From the NCBI GenBank assembly GCA_905147135.1, contig LR990044.1, positions 17,860,122 through 17,924,121 of the forward strand: a stretch of 64,000 bases of DNA. Reading direction: 5' to 3'. The number at the start of each line of letters is the position of its first letter. Position 1 is the stretch's first letter. The position numbers and the translations under genes are program-made. Under the pieces are notes generated by a model. That model saw only the letters and a list, made by a program, of their open reading frames with translations. It made no database searches and was not told the DNA's origin. Below are positions 55,744-64,000 of the stretch, in pieces. This DNA comes from Blastobasis lacticolella (taxonomy: Eukaryota > Arthropoda > Insecta > Lepidoptera > Blastobasidae).

Positions 55744-58700
55744 TTAAAACAATTTCTTAATATACACCCGGTCTTCTGTGTGAGGGGCTGCAGGCACTAT
55801 CAATGGCTCTCCGTCTTTCTTGATGTCTGTATATTTTGCTGAGTACACGCAGCTGAAGCCAAGATGCTCCGCTGACATGGCGGAGTAGGCGCTGGACGTG
55901 TCCATCCGTAGGAGTCTGATCTTGAGGTTCTCTGTTGCTGTTCTGCAAAGATGGATGATATTTTATGCTTGGCAGTGACAAACGATCAGAGAGACTAGTG
56001 ATGGTAAGCGGTAACTGTCGCCCATAACATCTAGGTTATAGATATATACGATTCATGTATTTGGTTTGCATGTAAACTCTGAGGACTAAGGCGTTGTCCT
56101 AATTGGCAACAGTTGTGCTACCATGGTCGTGCGAGAGGTACGACTGCTGCCAATTAGGACAGCACCGAAGACTAAAATGAAATGCCTCATGCCTGGGCTT
56201 CGTGGGAACTGGCCGAGAAGGGATTCAGTGCAGGTAGACTTCTAAGCGGACAAACCCTTTTTGTAATAGTCACGTTTCGTTGATCTGTGCGTTATCTACT
56301 CTTTACCAGGTCACCCTACTGTACGTAGTCGGAGAACACATTACTTTGCAGTCGCAGGCAGGGCAGTAAAGAGCAGCAAAATGCCAACTGGCTGCTTTGG
56401 ATTCGGTGGAAAAACGTGCAAAGAAGTTAATTTGTGATCCGCAGTTGATTGTTTGTCGGTCATCTACAGGTTGCATTTCGGAGAATGTGCGAAGCAGTTG
56501 CACGACCTCATTCCGCCGGCCCTTTTCCGCCATCGGGAGACGCGATCCGGGCGAACGCTTCATCCTTATGCTGTGGATCTTCCAGCTATTCGCACGAGCT
56601 GCTTTAGTTCAAGCTTCATGGAACGCATTGCCTGCGGGTGTGTTCCCTGATCATTATAATTTAGACGCCTTCAAGGCTAGAGTGAATAGGCTGTTCCTAG
56701 ACAGGCATGCTCCATCATCGGCCGTATCAACACTTATCACCAGGTGAGGTGGCGGTCAAACGCCTGGCTAGTCCAATGATAAAAAATAGAAAGGCACTTA
56801 CTCAGTCTCCTTGAGCAGAGCGTTCATGATTCCTCGTCTCCGCCACCCAGGGTCTGTGGCTGCCACCTTCACGTCCACCAGAGTCTTGTCATCAGGAAAC
56901 TTCTCAGCCAGTTTGGCGCCAGCCTCTCGTTGCGCGAGCACGTACAGGATCTTCTGGAACTTGGGGTTCGTGCATCTCTCCGCCTGACTGGCTAGGTCGT
57001 TGCCGTTGTCATCCTGAAATGGGAGGGTTCTATTCTGGGTGTGGCAGACAATGTTCGTTTTAAGCGTGTTTTAAGTTAATAATCTATTAAACTGTTCCAA
57101 TTCCCGACAATTTGACCACCTGAGTGGTTTAGTTGATTAACATCCAACCGGCCGGTCTGCCACGCAGGGGTCCCGGGTTCGATTACCGGCTAGGCAGAAA
57201 TTTAAATGTTGTAGTAGTATTATATTAAAGTATTATCAGTTTTCTGGCACCCGTAACAATAGCTTTGCTTACTTTGGGGTTACATGGCGGAGTGTAAATT
57301 GTCCAAGCATTTTGATTGATTGATTTATTTTATTTAATCACACAGAATATTGATACTAATGAAAGAAAAATTAGAAGAAAAAGGTGGATAATAAGCCGGA
57401 TTATAGGTATCTAAAGGTACTTGACCACGCTTCGTATCTTATGCATGAATTTTCATTTCATTCTCAATCTTACAGTTATGTAGTGATATTCCTTTTGTGG
57501 CGACTCCACCATGATGAGGTTTTCTGAATGTGACCACCGGTTTCGGTTGACCGGGTCTTGGGTCATCTTTGAGATCGCTCCTACCACGTTTAAACAATTC
57601 CCTAAATGCACTAATTTAATTTTCATGTGATTATTTTTACGTTAATCCATGTTTATAATCTTAGTACATCTAATCACGATATGCTTCCCGCGTTACCTCC
57701 GTCTCATAATCACAGCCCGTAACAGTCCACTGCAGGACTTAGGGCCTCTCCCACGAAAGGGGAGGTTATTGCCATAATCTCCACGCTTGGCAGGCGGGTT
57801 GGAGATCGCGTGTTTAAATATAACAATGGAAAATGCTGCTGCTTATTTTCCAGACTACGGAGACTCTTTATCTTTTGCCTCGAAAACGTTACTCGCCTTG
57901 TGCGACACCCACGATTGTAAGGGGTTGGTGCTATTCTACTCTGCCGGACACCACACGGCCGTTACCTCCGTCTACCGCGTATAAATATTAAGGTTAGAGT
58001 TTCCCGAGCGCGCTCCATTCAGACGTAGTTTAATCATATTTTCAATATGACGCTATTAAAGCTAATGAAATTTTGTAGATGTGATCCAGAAACCAGTATA
58101 TGCCTGTGATCAGATTTTCGTAATATGTATATCTTTGAAAGGGGAACTTTTTTACAAAGGTTTTAAATTTGTATGACTATCTTAAAGCCCTTCGCAACTT
58201 TGAAACGATACCTTTATTTTTTTACGAAATCTGACAAACCACAGCCATAATATTGGTGTTTGGATCACGTTTAAAAAATTTAATTGGCTTTGTTAGCGTA
58301 ATAATGAAATAAAATGATCAAACTACATTTGTATGGAGCACGCTCCTCTTAATTTTTTTTTATTCCGAATAAATTAAATAAAATTAATCTAGAGTAACGG
58401 ATACGGTGGTGTGGAGTATGATGGTGCGAAGAAAAAATTAGGGGCCTCATTTATGTGGTTAAATAGGTACCTACCATCTATTTACAATGTATTCGCCTTA
58501 TCATAGTTACGTACCTACAGGGCTCCAGACCGCACAGTTCATTGACTGTGCGGGCAATTAAGGTACGTAGGCACAGTACACTCTTAGGTATGTACTCAGT
58601 GAGTACCTACACTTTCAGTTAAACTAGTAACAGACGCTCCAATTTGGCTGGAGCCGACCAACCGTCAGTTGCAGTCGTTACTAATCCAGAATAAGCGGTA

Positions 58701-61700
58701 TAAAATAAAGTCGCTTTTGGGTCCGGGGTATGCGGTCTGCCGTCCAACCGAGATCGGCTCGCCCGCGCATCCGAATTCATCCAAAAGCGACTTTATTTTG
58801 TATGTCGTAAGGATTAGTATCAACTGCAACTGACGGTTGGTCGGCTTCAGCCAAATCAAGATTTCAAGAGAGGTAGGGCAAAGCGGGGTATCTCGTTCGA
58901 ATTGGAGCCGCCCGACTGGGGAAGTGCCTCCACCTTACAGAATATCGTAGCTAAATAATACTTTTTTAAATAGTATTGTGTTTCTGCCGGTGAGTAAGGT
59001 TTACAGTGTTCCATGGGGTGGGGATTTGGGGAACCGTGGCTTTGGCAGTGGAGTGGCATTTGCCTTTTTGCTGCCAGAGCAACGTGTTATAGAGGTGGGC
59101 AACGCATTGGCGATACTCTTAGTGTTGCTAATGTCTATAGGCAGTGGTGACTACTTCCCATCAGGTGGCCCGCTTGCTTGTTTACCTATCGAATGTAATA
59201 AAAAAGAATCGTAATGTCTGTTACTAGTGTTAGTAGGTATTCTGTAATTACTTAAAATATGCGAGCTGGTGCCTCTTTAAGACCCGGATATAATTGAAAC
59301 GGTCCACCTGATGGTATGAGGACACAAACGTAAGGGGAGCATATGCGATACCGGTTGAAAGGACTGCTACGTTTCCTGGAGGAGTTGGGATGGCAGGAGC
59401 AATAGGGTATCTTGGAGCACACCATATCCACGCAGAATAGACGCAAGTTCGTCAGAACGCGGAAACGGCCCGGATACATCTATCTATGCGATACCGGCAT
59501 ACACACTAACCTCTTTCAAAGGACATACGCCACTGATCATGAGGCCAACTATGTTCCCATCTCCGTCTACAGCCTTGAAGGACAGTCCATCCAACATGCT
59601 GTGACTGCAGTACTCTTCCAGCTCACTGCAGGTGCCGCTTTCGCATAAGCCAATGGCAGCATTCATAGGTTCGTCTACGAAGAATGTCCTGGAATTGGAG
59701 CTTGATGTTAGGATAAGGTAGTAAATGTGTGATAAAACTCGTGAAGTGAGGTGAACCTATAGGTTGCATTAGTAAAACATTCCGCAGTATTTTATTCTAG
59801 GAGTAAATACCTAAATCTGAAATTTGTCGGCTGCATTTTTTAAGGTGTTACTTTTGTTTTGACGTCCGCCTGGATGAGTAGGCAAAATAAACAATCTACA
59901 TCCTAGCGGTCAATCCTAGGTCCCATGGTCCACTTTCTCAGTCTTCAGCATGATCGCGTCGTAAGCATCCGTATCCGGCTCAGCAATGCGGGTCCCACTG
60001 AAAACCAGCGCATCGGTTCGCACCGGGGCAAAATGCTGAGTGAGGTCCCTTTTGCACATGCATTACACCACTATCACACACCACTTATCTACTACCATTC
60101 GCATCGACACTGTGCTAGCTTTTATTTGCTTCTGCTTTTATGTGCTTTTTTTGTTAATTATTATGTACTATTTCTTTTGCCGTGAAATGCCGTGTTTTCC
60201 AAATTTTTGTGTTGTAGTGTCTCTGTTTATAAAAAAAAAATTGAATAAAAAACTGCCAATTAATCGCTTCTTAGGTCTGCCGAGCGTTCTCCCCCGATAC
60301 CGGCAGGTTTAGGCACTTGTTTCCTACGTACCTATCCCTAGGGCTTACGCAGTACGTGACCAAACAAGGGCAGTCGAATCTCTTATACCTAAAATAACAC
60401 TAATTTCTTCTGATTGCTGATATCTGACGTGCTGTTTGGCAATTTTGTATCATCACGACGTAATAAAGTAGCTACGTATATCATGCGGATGTGGTTTTCC
60501 ATTGAGTATACTCTGTTAGTTTGTATGTCCCTGTGGTTGTTTTGGGGACAATTATCGTAACCTTGGTTGGTACTTGGTATAGTTATTTCTAACATTATCT
60601 GATTGTCAACAACCGATATCTTTTATCGGTAGGTAATCGTTCGCTCCTTCAGTGTTGAAGTGTTTTGCCAGATGTTGGCCACAGCTCATTCTTAGCACAG
60701 ATTCTTATGAGTATAATAGTACCTACCTATTTTTAACCACCTACGAAACAAGAGGGGTGTTGTAAGTTTGACGTGTATATCTGTTGCTCTGTCTATCTGT
60801 GTGTCTGTCTGTCGCATTGTACCTCCCCAAATGTGGATGCGGTTTTCTCTATCTGGAAGACAGTTTAATTAAGATGGTTCTTAGCTATGTTTCATTAAAA
60901 TCGGTTCAGTAGTTTATTAATATTGATGTTAAGTAAACTTGGTCGGGAGTTATCCAATTTTTTCTGCTGGTTATTTATTAAATAAAGCTGCCAAAAAGTA
61001 CTTAGTCACTTGTTTGGCAGCGTCATTATTAACGTAGGAAACAAACAATAAGTTTTGTATTGATGGTCTGTCGGATAGATGTCTTGGAAGATAATCAATT
61101 AAAACCGTTAGTTTAAGAAGGCGCCTAGGTCTGTACTTAGTTTATTTTTCTCATTTTCGTGTATTAGACAGTTTTTTTTTACTGTTCGGATCTCGTTCAC
61201 ACTCAAAACCTTTCATACTCACTTGTCAGCATAACAATTAATTTAAATGGAACTAATTTTGCTAATTAAGCGTTAACGTTTAAACGAGTGGCAGTCACAC
61301 ATATATATCTTGGGTGTGTATTGAAATAAGTAGTTGGATATATTAAGGTACGATTTATTTACCAGAGCTGCTAAGATGTCGTACAATACTTTTTACAAAA
61401 GGACACATTTAAGTGGAGGTTACGTAAGATGGTTAACCTCGCATTATCCAATTAACGAAAAACACTGGCTGATTTATCTAACATATTATTTAGACCACTG
61501 CACTACAACATGGAGTCAAAAGCCGGCACTGCATCCGCTCCCGGTTGCAGATGTCCTGGACGACCGCCCAACTGTGTGCCTGCCTAGGCAATAAATAAAA
61601 ACTATTTCTGTCAGAATGTCACTTACTTTCTTAACAACCGCATAGCCTCATCCACATCTGCCTCGGCTACCGGTGCCAGCGTATACGCCGGTTGCGCCAT
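55744..61700 (-). CDS. Arylalkylamine (dopamine-type) N-acetyltransferase
   Basis: A GNAT-fold enzyme that transfers acetyl from acetyl-CoA to dopamine, tyramine, serotonin or similar amines. In insects it serves cuticle pigmentation/sclerotisation and amine inactivation. Coding exons (minus): 61627-61700, 59511-59688, 56802-57013 and 55744-55942, all with GT-AG borders and agreeing phases, giving 220 residues. The hallmark [13 protein letters not shown] is at 27-39 (E31 matches the catalytic Glu of Drosophila Dat). The acetyl-CoA loop is at about 141-147 (WRRRGIM). TSSAYSA at 170-176 carries two Ser (171, 175) that match the catalytic pair. The end is AEHLGF...DRVYIKKLF. In the loop, Met occupies the position usually Gly or Ala. 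Which insect paralogue this is cannot be told from the sequence alone. Confidence 0.92.
55990..56215 (-). repeat. SINE family C, interrupted by a hairpin insertion
   Basis: Read on minus: family C core 'ggcatgaggcatttcatttt' followed by 'agtc', then an inserted hairpin (56092-56165), then 'cctcagagtttacatgcaaa' and the terminal 'gggcgacagttaccgcttac'. It lies in intron 3 of the acetyltransferase. Confidence 0.6.
56092..56165. mobile_element. About 70-bp hairpin insertion inside a SINE
   Basis: Inverted arms 'gttgtcctaattggca' and 'tgccaattaggacagc' flank about 38 bases. 'gactaa' occurs on both sides (56084-56089 and 56170-56175), fitting a 6-bp target duplication. The uninterrupted SINE copies lack this block. 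Confidence 0.55.
56370..56750 (+). pseudogene. LINE C-terminal fragment, antisense in acetyltransferase intron 3
   Basis: The plus-strand frame from about 56397 begins [16 protein letters not shown] and, after a shift, gives [18 protein letters not shown]. It ends [19 protein letters not shown] and [16 protein letters not shown]. The run RRD/TRSG...HPY.VD, then WN.LPA.VFP..YNL..FK.RVNR, marks the C-terminus of Jockey/CR1-type LINEs. At least one frameshift is present. Confidence 0.7.
57100..57330 (+). repeat. SINE family D, plus strand
   Basis: Head 'gaccacctgagtggtttagt' and 'cacgcaggggtcccgggttc' (good B box), body 'ggcacccgtaacaatagctt', 3' end 'gtgtaaattgtccaagcatt' and a T/A-rich tail. 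Situated in acetyltransferase intron 2. Confidence 0.75.
57331..57709. other. Intron 2 of the acetyltransferase, no feature seen
   Basis: AT-rich intronic sequence. Confidence 0.4.
57710..57962 (-). repeat. Family A, full length
   Basis: Minus-strand copy: 'ataatcacagcccgtaacag' just before it, then 'ccactgcaggacttagggcc', 'ctcccacgaaaggggaggtt', 'cacgcttggcaggcgggttg' and ending 'ctctgccggacaccacacgg'. It is very close to 51299-51553, hence probably young. Lies in acetyltransferase intron 2, in the same direction as the gene. Confidence 0.8.
58135..58350 (+). repeat. Repeat family F copy 2
   Basis: Pairs with 7440-7617 ('aaatctgacaaaccacagcc', 'atattggtgtttgg', 'ttaattggcttt', 'aatgatcaaactacatttgt', 'atggagcacgctcc'). 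Confidence 0.6.
58622..58855. mobile_element. Foldback MITE copy 2
   Basis: The left arm 'actagtaacagacgctcca' followed by 'ggctggagccgaccaaccgt' and 'aaataaagtcgcttttgggt' is answered by 'ccaaaagcgactttattttg', 'ggattagtatcaactgcaac' and 'gacggttggtcggcttcagc' in reverse. The arms pair over much more of their length than in the copy at 12985, but the extreme right end is missing. Confidence 0.75.
59000..59215 (+). pseudogene. LINE 3' end (second LINE type)
   Basis: Plus frame: [20 protein letters not shown], then [14 protein letters not shown], then an A-rich end 'taataaaaaaga'-type. The motif [15 protein letters not shown] marks the 3' terminal region of a lepidopteran LINE as I recall it. 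It is 5'-truncated and in acetyltransferase intron 2. Confidence 0.55.
60285..60400 (-). pseudogene. RTE-type LINE scrap, second copy
   Basis: Similar to 55425-55510 on the same strand: both have 'gataccggcaggtt(t/c)a', a 'cctacgtac'/'tcacgtatcc' block, and 'gtacgtgaccaaa'/'acacgtgatcaaa'. Only about 115 bp survives. Confidence 0.5.
61376..61594 (+). CDS. Unrecognised 72-codon frame antisense in intron 1
   Basis: ATG at 61376, TAA at 61592-61594, followed immediately by AATAAA-like sequence. The protein begins [19 protein letters not shown] and has a mixed, non-repetitive composition ending [16 protein letters not shown]. There is no recognisable domain, and the frame is intronless and antisense to the acetyltransferase. 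It may be chance or a retroposed piece. Confidence 0.2.
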   Translation: MSYNTFYKRTHLSGGYVRWLTSHYPINEKHWLIYLTYYLDHCTTTWSQKPALHPLPVADVLDDRPTVCLPRQ

Positions 61701-61721
61701 GGCTGTATAACCGATTGATTC
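61701..61721 (-). other. 5' UTR part of acetyltransferase coding exon 1
   Basis: Immediately upstream of the ATG (minus strand) there is a good acceptor 'tttctaccag' ending at 61722, so the transcript has an upstream non-coding exon. Confidence 0.5.
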
Positions 61722-61730
61722 CTGGTAGAA

Positions 61731-62366
61731 AACAATAAGGTGTAATATGCAATTAAATCGCCTACTTATCAGCAGGAAAACGTAATTATTTGAGTTCACA
61801 ATACACCTATCAAGACAAGATAAGTATTGAGTGTTTGTACCTGGTTTTATTGAGTATTCGCTGCCTTTAATAGTTTATTACCCCAACTTATTACGTACCT
61901 ACGTTTGTTAAAGTTACACAGTCTTCAGCCGGTTTATCCTTTTGCAATATTTGAGATGTCTTAACCTAGAACAAAGTAACCAAAACCTTAGATATTAAAC
62001 ACAATTTCATTGTTATTCCCACGCACTACAAAGTAGCTACACGTACTAATATCACACTCCAGTTTAAAATATTACATACATAATATCTTAAAACTAGCAC
62101 TAGTGTGACGATAGTTCGTCAAAAAATGATATCCAGTCTGTATTATTCTATAACAGAGTACTTAAATAACATCTGGCCACGATATTAGATACCCAAATTC
62201 CAATAACGAGCAAGCAATATGCAAATATAACATGCAAAAATAAAAGGATGACGATACACTCTCAAAATAGATGGTCAATAGAAGCATTTGGTTTGAAAAA
62301 AATAGAATTAAACATATGAAAATACCTGGCTCGTTTATACATTAAAAACAAAACTATTTCTTTTTT
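61731..62366. other. Intron within the acetyltransferase 5' UTR, no feature seen
   Basis: AT-rich sequence with no repeats recognised. Confidence 0.4.
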
Positions 62367-62372
62367 ACTTAC

Positions 62373-62450
62373 CAACGCAACGGTTTTATAGATGGCCAGT
62401 CTGTGTTATAGATTGTTGTAGTTTGTTTTGTTGATAAATAAAGAGACGCG
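62373..62450 (-). other. Probable non-coding first exon and promoter side of the acetyltransferase
   Basis: On the minus strand, 'aaaccgttgcgttg' is followed at 62372 by a strong donor GTAAGT. It pairs with the acceptor at 61722. The 5' limit is not fixed. Upstream (62451-62600) is somewhat GC-richer and a likely promoter area. Confidence 0.45.
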
Positions 62451-63327
62451 ACGTGATAGTTATTCCTAATTTGAATTGCACACGCTTCTGTGATTGGTCT
62501 GCCAGTCGCCGCTATGGGCGTACGCGCACTGCGCATTTACATTATAACGGTGAAAGATAAAAACTGATAGTTAAGGCCAAGTTTTGCGTACTTGTAAGTT
62601 ATTAAGTTGTCGTAATTTTTCGCGGGTCCTAGGTAGGTAAGTAGGTTTTAAATATTTACCTAAATGTTTAACTTAACAAATAATTTAGGTTGTTTGTTAT
62701 TGCTTTTACTGTTATGTTGTTGTTTCTATTTGTACATATATTAAAAAATTAATTGACTACCCACCTATCAAAATAAAAAGTAGGTAGGTAAGTACAAGGT
62801 GTACTACCTAAAGTGTATACTTACTTCCTCTTATGCAAAATTATTAACCCTCCATGGAAGTGAAGTGGAAGAGGCTCAAATCCAGCATTTAATGGTGATG
62901 AAGCATATTTATTACATTATTGATATTTAGATAGAGGTACACCATAACCACATAATAATAAGAGTCATATTAGCAAAACGTCACTATGTGGAGTGCCACA
63001 TACCAAAATCAAGTGCAGTGGCAAAGTAACTAATTAAACAATTTTTTTTATGTATGGTATTGTAGATTAGTTACCGATATCTATGATATAGGTATAAATA
63101 TAAAGAATTTTATCAATTGAGCTTCATATCTCTAACAACATGTATCTTTTCTATTTAGCAAAAGTATAGGCATTAGGTTTTGCTCCAATATTTTAATAAG
63201 GCACTCCGCATTTGTACTTCACATTACGAATTGTTCTCAGGAAACTGATACGAAGAAGTTTTAAATAGGTAGGTTAAATACAACTAAATATCGAATGCTC
63301 AACCTTGAATGCTCAACAGTAATAAAA
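62451..63327. other. No gene recognised
   Basis: Upstream flank of the acetyltransferase; AT-rich, with no repeats I can assign. Confidence 0.35.
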
Positions 63328-63475
63328 AAACTCCGCGTTAACGTCCCGGTGGTGCTCCCGCTCGAGGGCCCGGGGTCCACCTTAACCATGACACCAGATT
63401 TGGCAAATCTGATAATTACAGTGGAGCGACTGCCATCTGATCTCTGTGACCCTGTTATACCTGGGGGACCTGACA
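63328..63475 (-). repeat. SINE family B, 3' part
   Basis: Minus-strand copy of the family B 3' half: terminal complement 'gcgttaacgtcccggtggtg', then 'ccaccttaaccatga', 'cagtggagcgactgccatct' and 'gtgaccctgttata'. Directly followed by the long G run. Confidence 0.75.
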
Positions 63476-63487
63476 TAGGCGTAGGAA

Positions 63488-63509
63488 GGGGGGGGGGGGG
63501 GGGGGGGGG
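63488..63509 (+). repeat. 22-base G run
   Basis: An uninterrupted run of 22 G. The length is likely to be inaccurate in sequencing. Confidence 0.85.
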
Positions 63510-64000
63510 CCGTGCCCACCCCAGAATGGTCTGGTCCATTACTGTATAATATCGTCAAATGTTGCCCGGATGGACAGCAAGCGATATTTGCTGACCCAAA
63601 AAGTGTCCAGGTCGTGGGACAAGACCCTACGCCTCAACCGACGCCCCAACTCCTGAAAGTTTTTTTATGCTGATTCGAGCACCGCGGGCCCGCCTAGTCT
63701 CTGCAGCGAACGTCACAAAGTCGTATACAGCCTCCAACAGTATTTGCCCTGATTGAGGCTTGCCCCCAGTAGTGTAACTAGACCTATACCAGTGATGCCC
63801 AGGCACAGGGTGCAGATCCTGTACAGGCGCAGAAATGACCGGATCAGGACCAAGTTTTTAATCATGCATGGTACTCAGTAACAAACAACACAATATTTTT
63901 ATCGCTTGTACGAGTGTAGTGAAGACGCGCGTTATAGTCAGGCGCGGATCCAGGGGGTCCCGACTCTGACTCACAATCGCCCACGGTTTTAAGAGCCATA
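63510..64000. other. No gene recognised
   Basis: Moderately GC-rich, possibly repeat-derived. No frame or repeat family could be assigned. Confidence 0.35.

Larger units (their letters stand above)
59689..61626. other. Intron 1 of the acetyltransferase
   Basis: Mostly AT-rich. About 60275-60400 contains 'gataccggcaggttta' and 'gtacgtgaccaaacaagggc', matching the RTE remnant at 55430-55510 in the same direction, so it is a second scrap of that LINE. About 60770-60960 ('ctgtctgtcgcattgta', 'aaaatcggttcagtagttta') looks like another old repeat. Confidence 0.45.

Noticed and set aside
1..64000. CRISPR arrays, bacterial operons or phage modules
   Set aside because: No regularly spaced short repeats with unique spacers, and no bacterial-type gene layout. 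The window is animal nuclear DNA.

Overview
The window looks like nuclear DNA from an insect, most likely a moth or butterfly (Lepidoptera). It is AT-rich, its genes are split by short GT-AG introns, and the recognisable proteins are animal proteins. Most of the remaining DNA is many short dispersed repeats: tRNA-like and 5S-like SINEs, RTE/Jockey/CR1-type LINE tails, MITEs and a mariner relic. I see no bacterial, CRISPR or operon features.

Three genes can be supported. (1) 42280-42677, minus strand: the first coding exon of Unc-76/FEZ (a kinesin-1 adaptor), with a GC-rich 5' flank at about 42680-42830. I did not find its next exon at lower coordinates, so positions 1-42273 are best read as one very long first intron packed with old transposons. 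(2) 49824-52069 and on to 54525, plus strand: a DNAJC4-like J-domain membrane protein with six phase-consistent exons and at least two further phase-compatible 3' ends (52406-52465, and 53750-53828 joined to 54478-54525). (3) 55744-62450, minus strand: a complete arylalkylamine (dopamine-type) N-acetyltransferase of 220 residues in four coding exons plus a probable 5' non-coding exon. Genes 2 and 3 converge tail to tail.

Layout: 1-42 kb, repeat-filled probable intron with no supported gene; 42-43 kb, Unc-76 5' end; 43-48.5 kb, a block of nested SINEs, a 120-bp tandem duplication, three degraded LINE coding fragments (one with a YADD reverse-transcriptase motif) and a G-rich minisatellite; 48.9-54.5 kb, a foldback element and Dnajc4; 54.5-62.5 kb, the acetyltransferase, whose introns carry LINE, SINE and MITE copies; 62.5-64 kb, a SINE piece and a 22-base G run.

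The three genes do not form a pathway. I found no convincing new biological system. The items most worth following up are the alternative Dnajc4 C-termini, three CACGTG E-boxes spaced exactly 27 bp apart, a 61-nt near-perfect hairpin, and the dispersed repeat here called family A. Repeat family letters (A, B, C, D, F) are local labels defined in the features.
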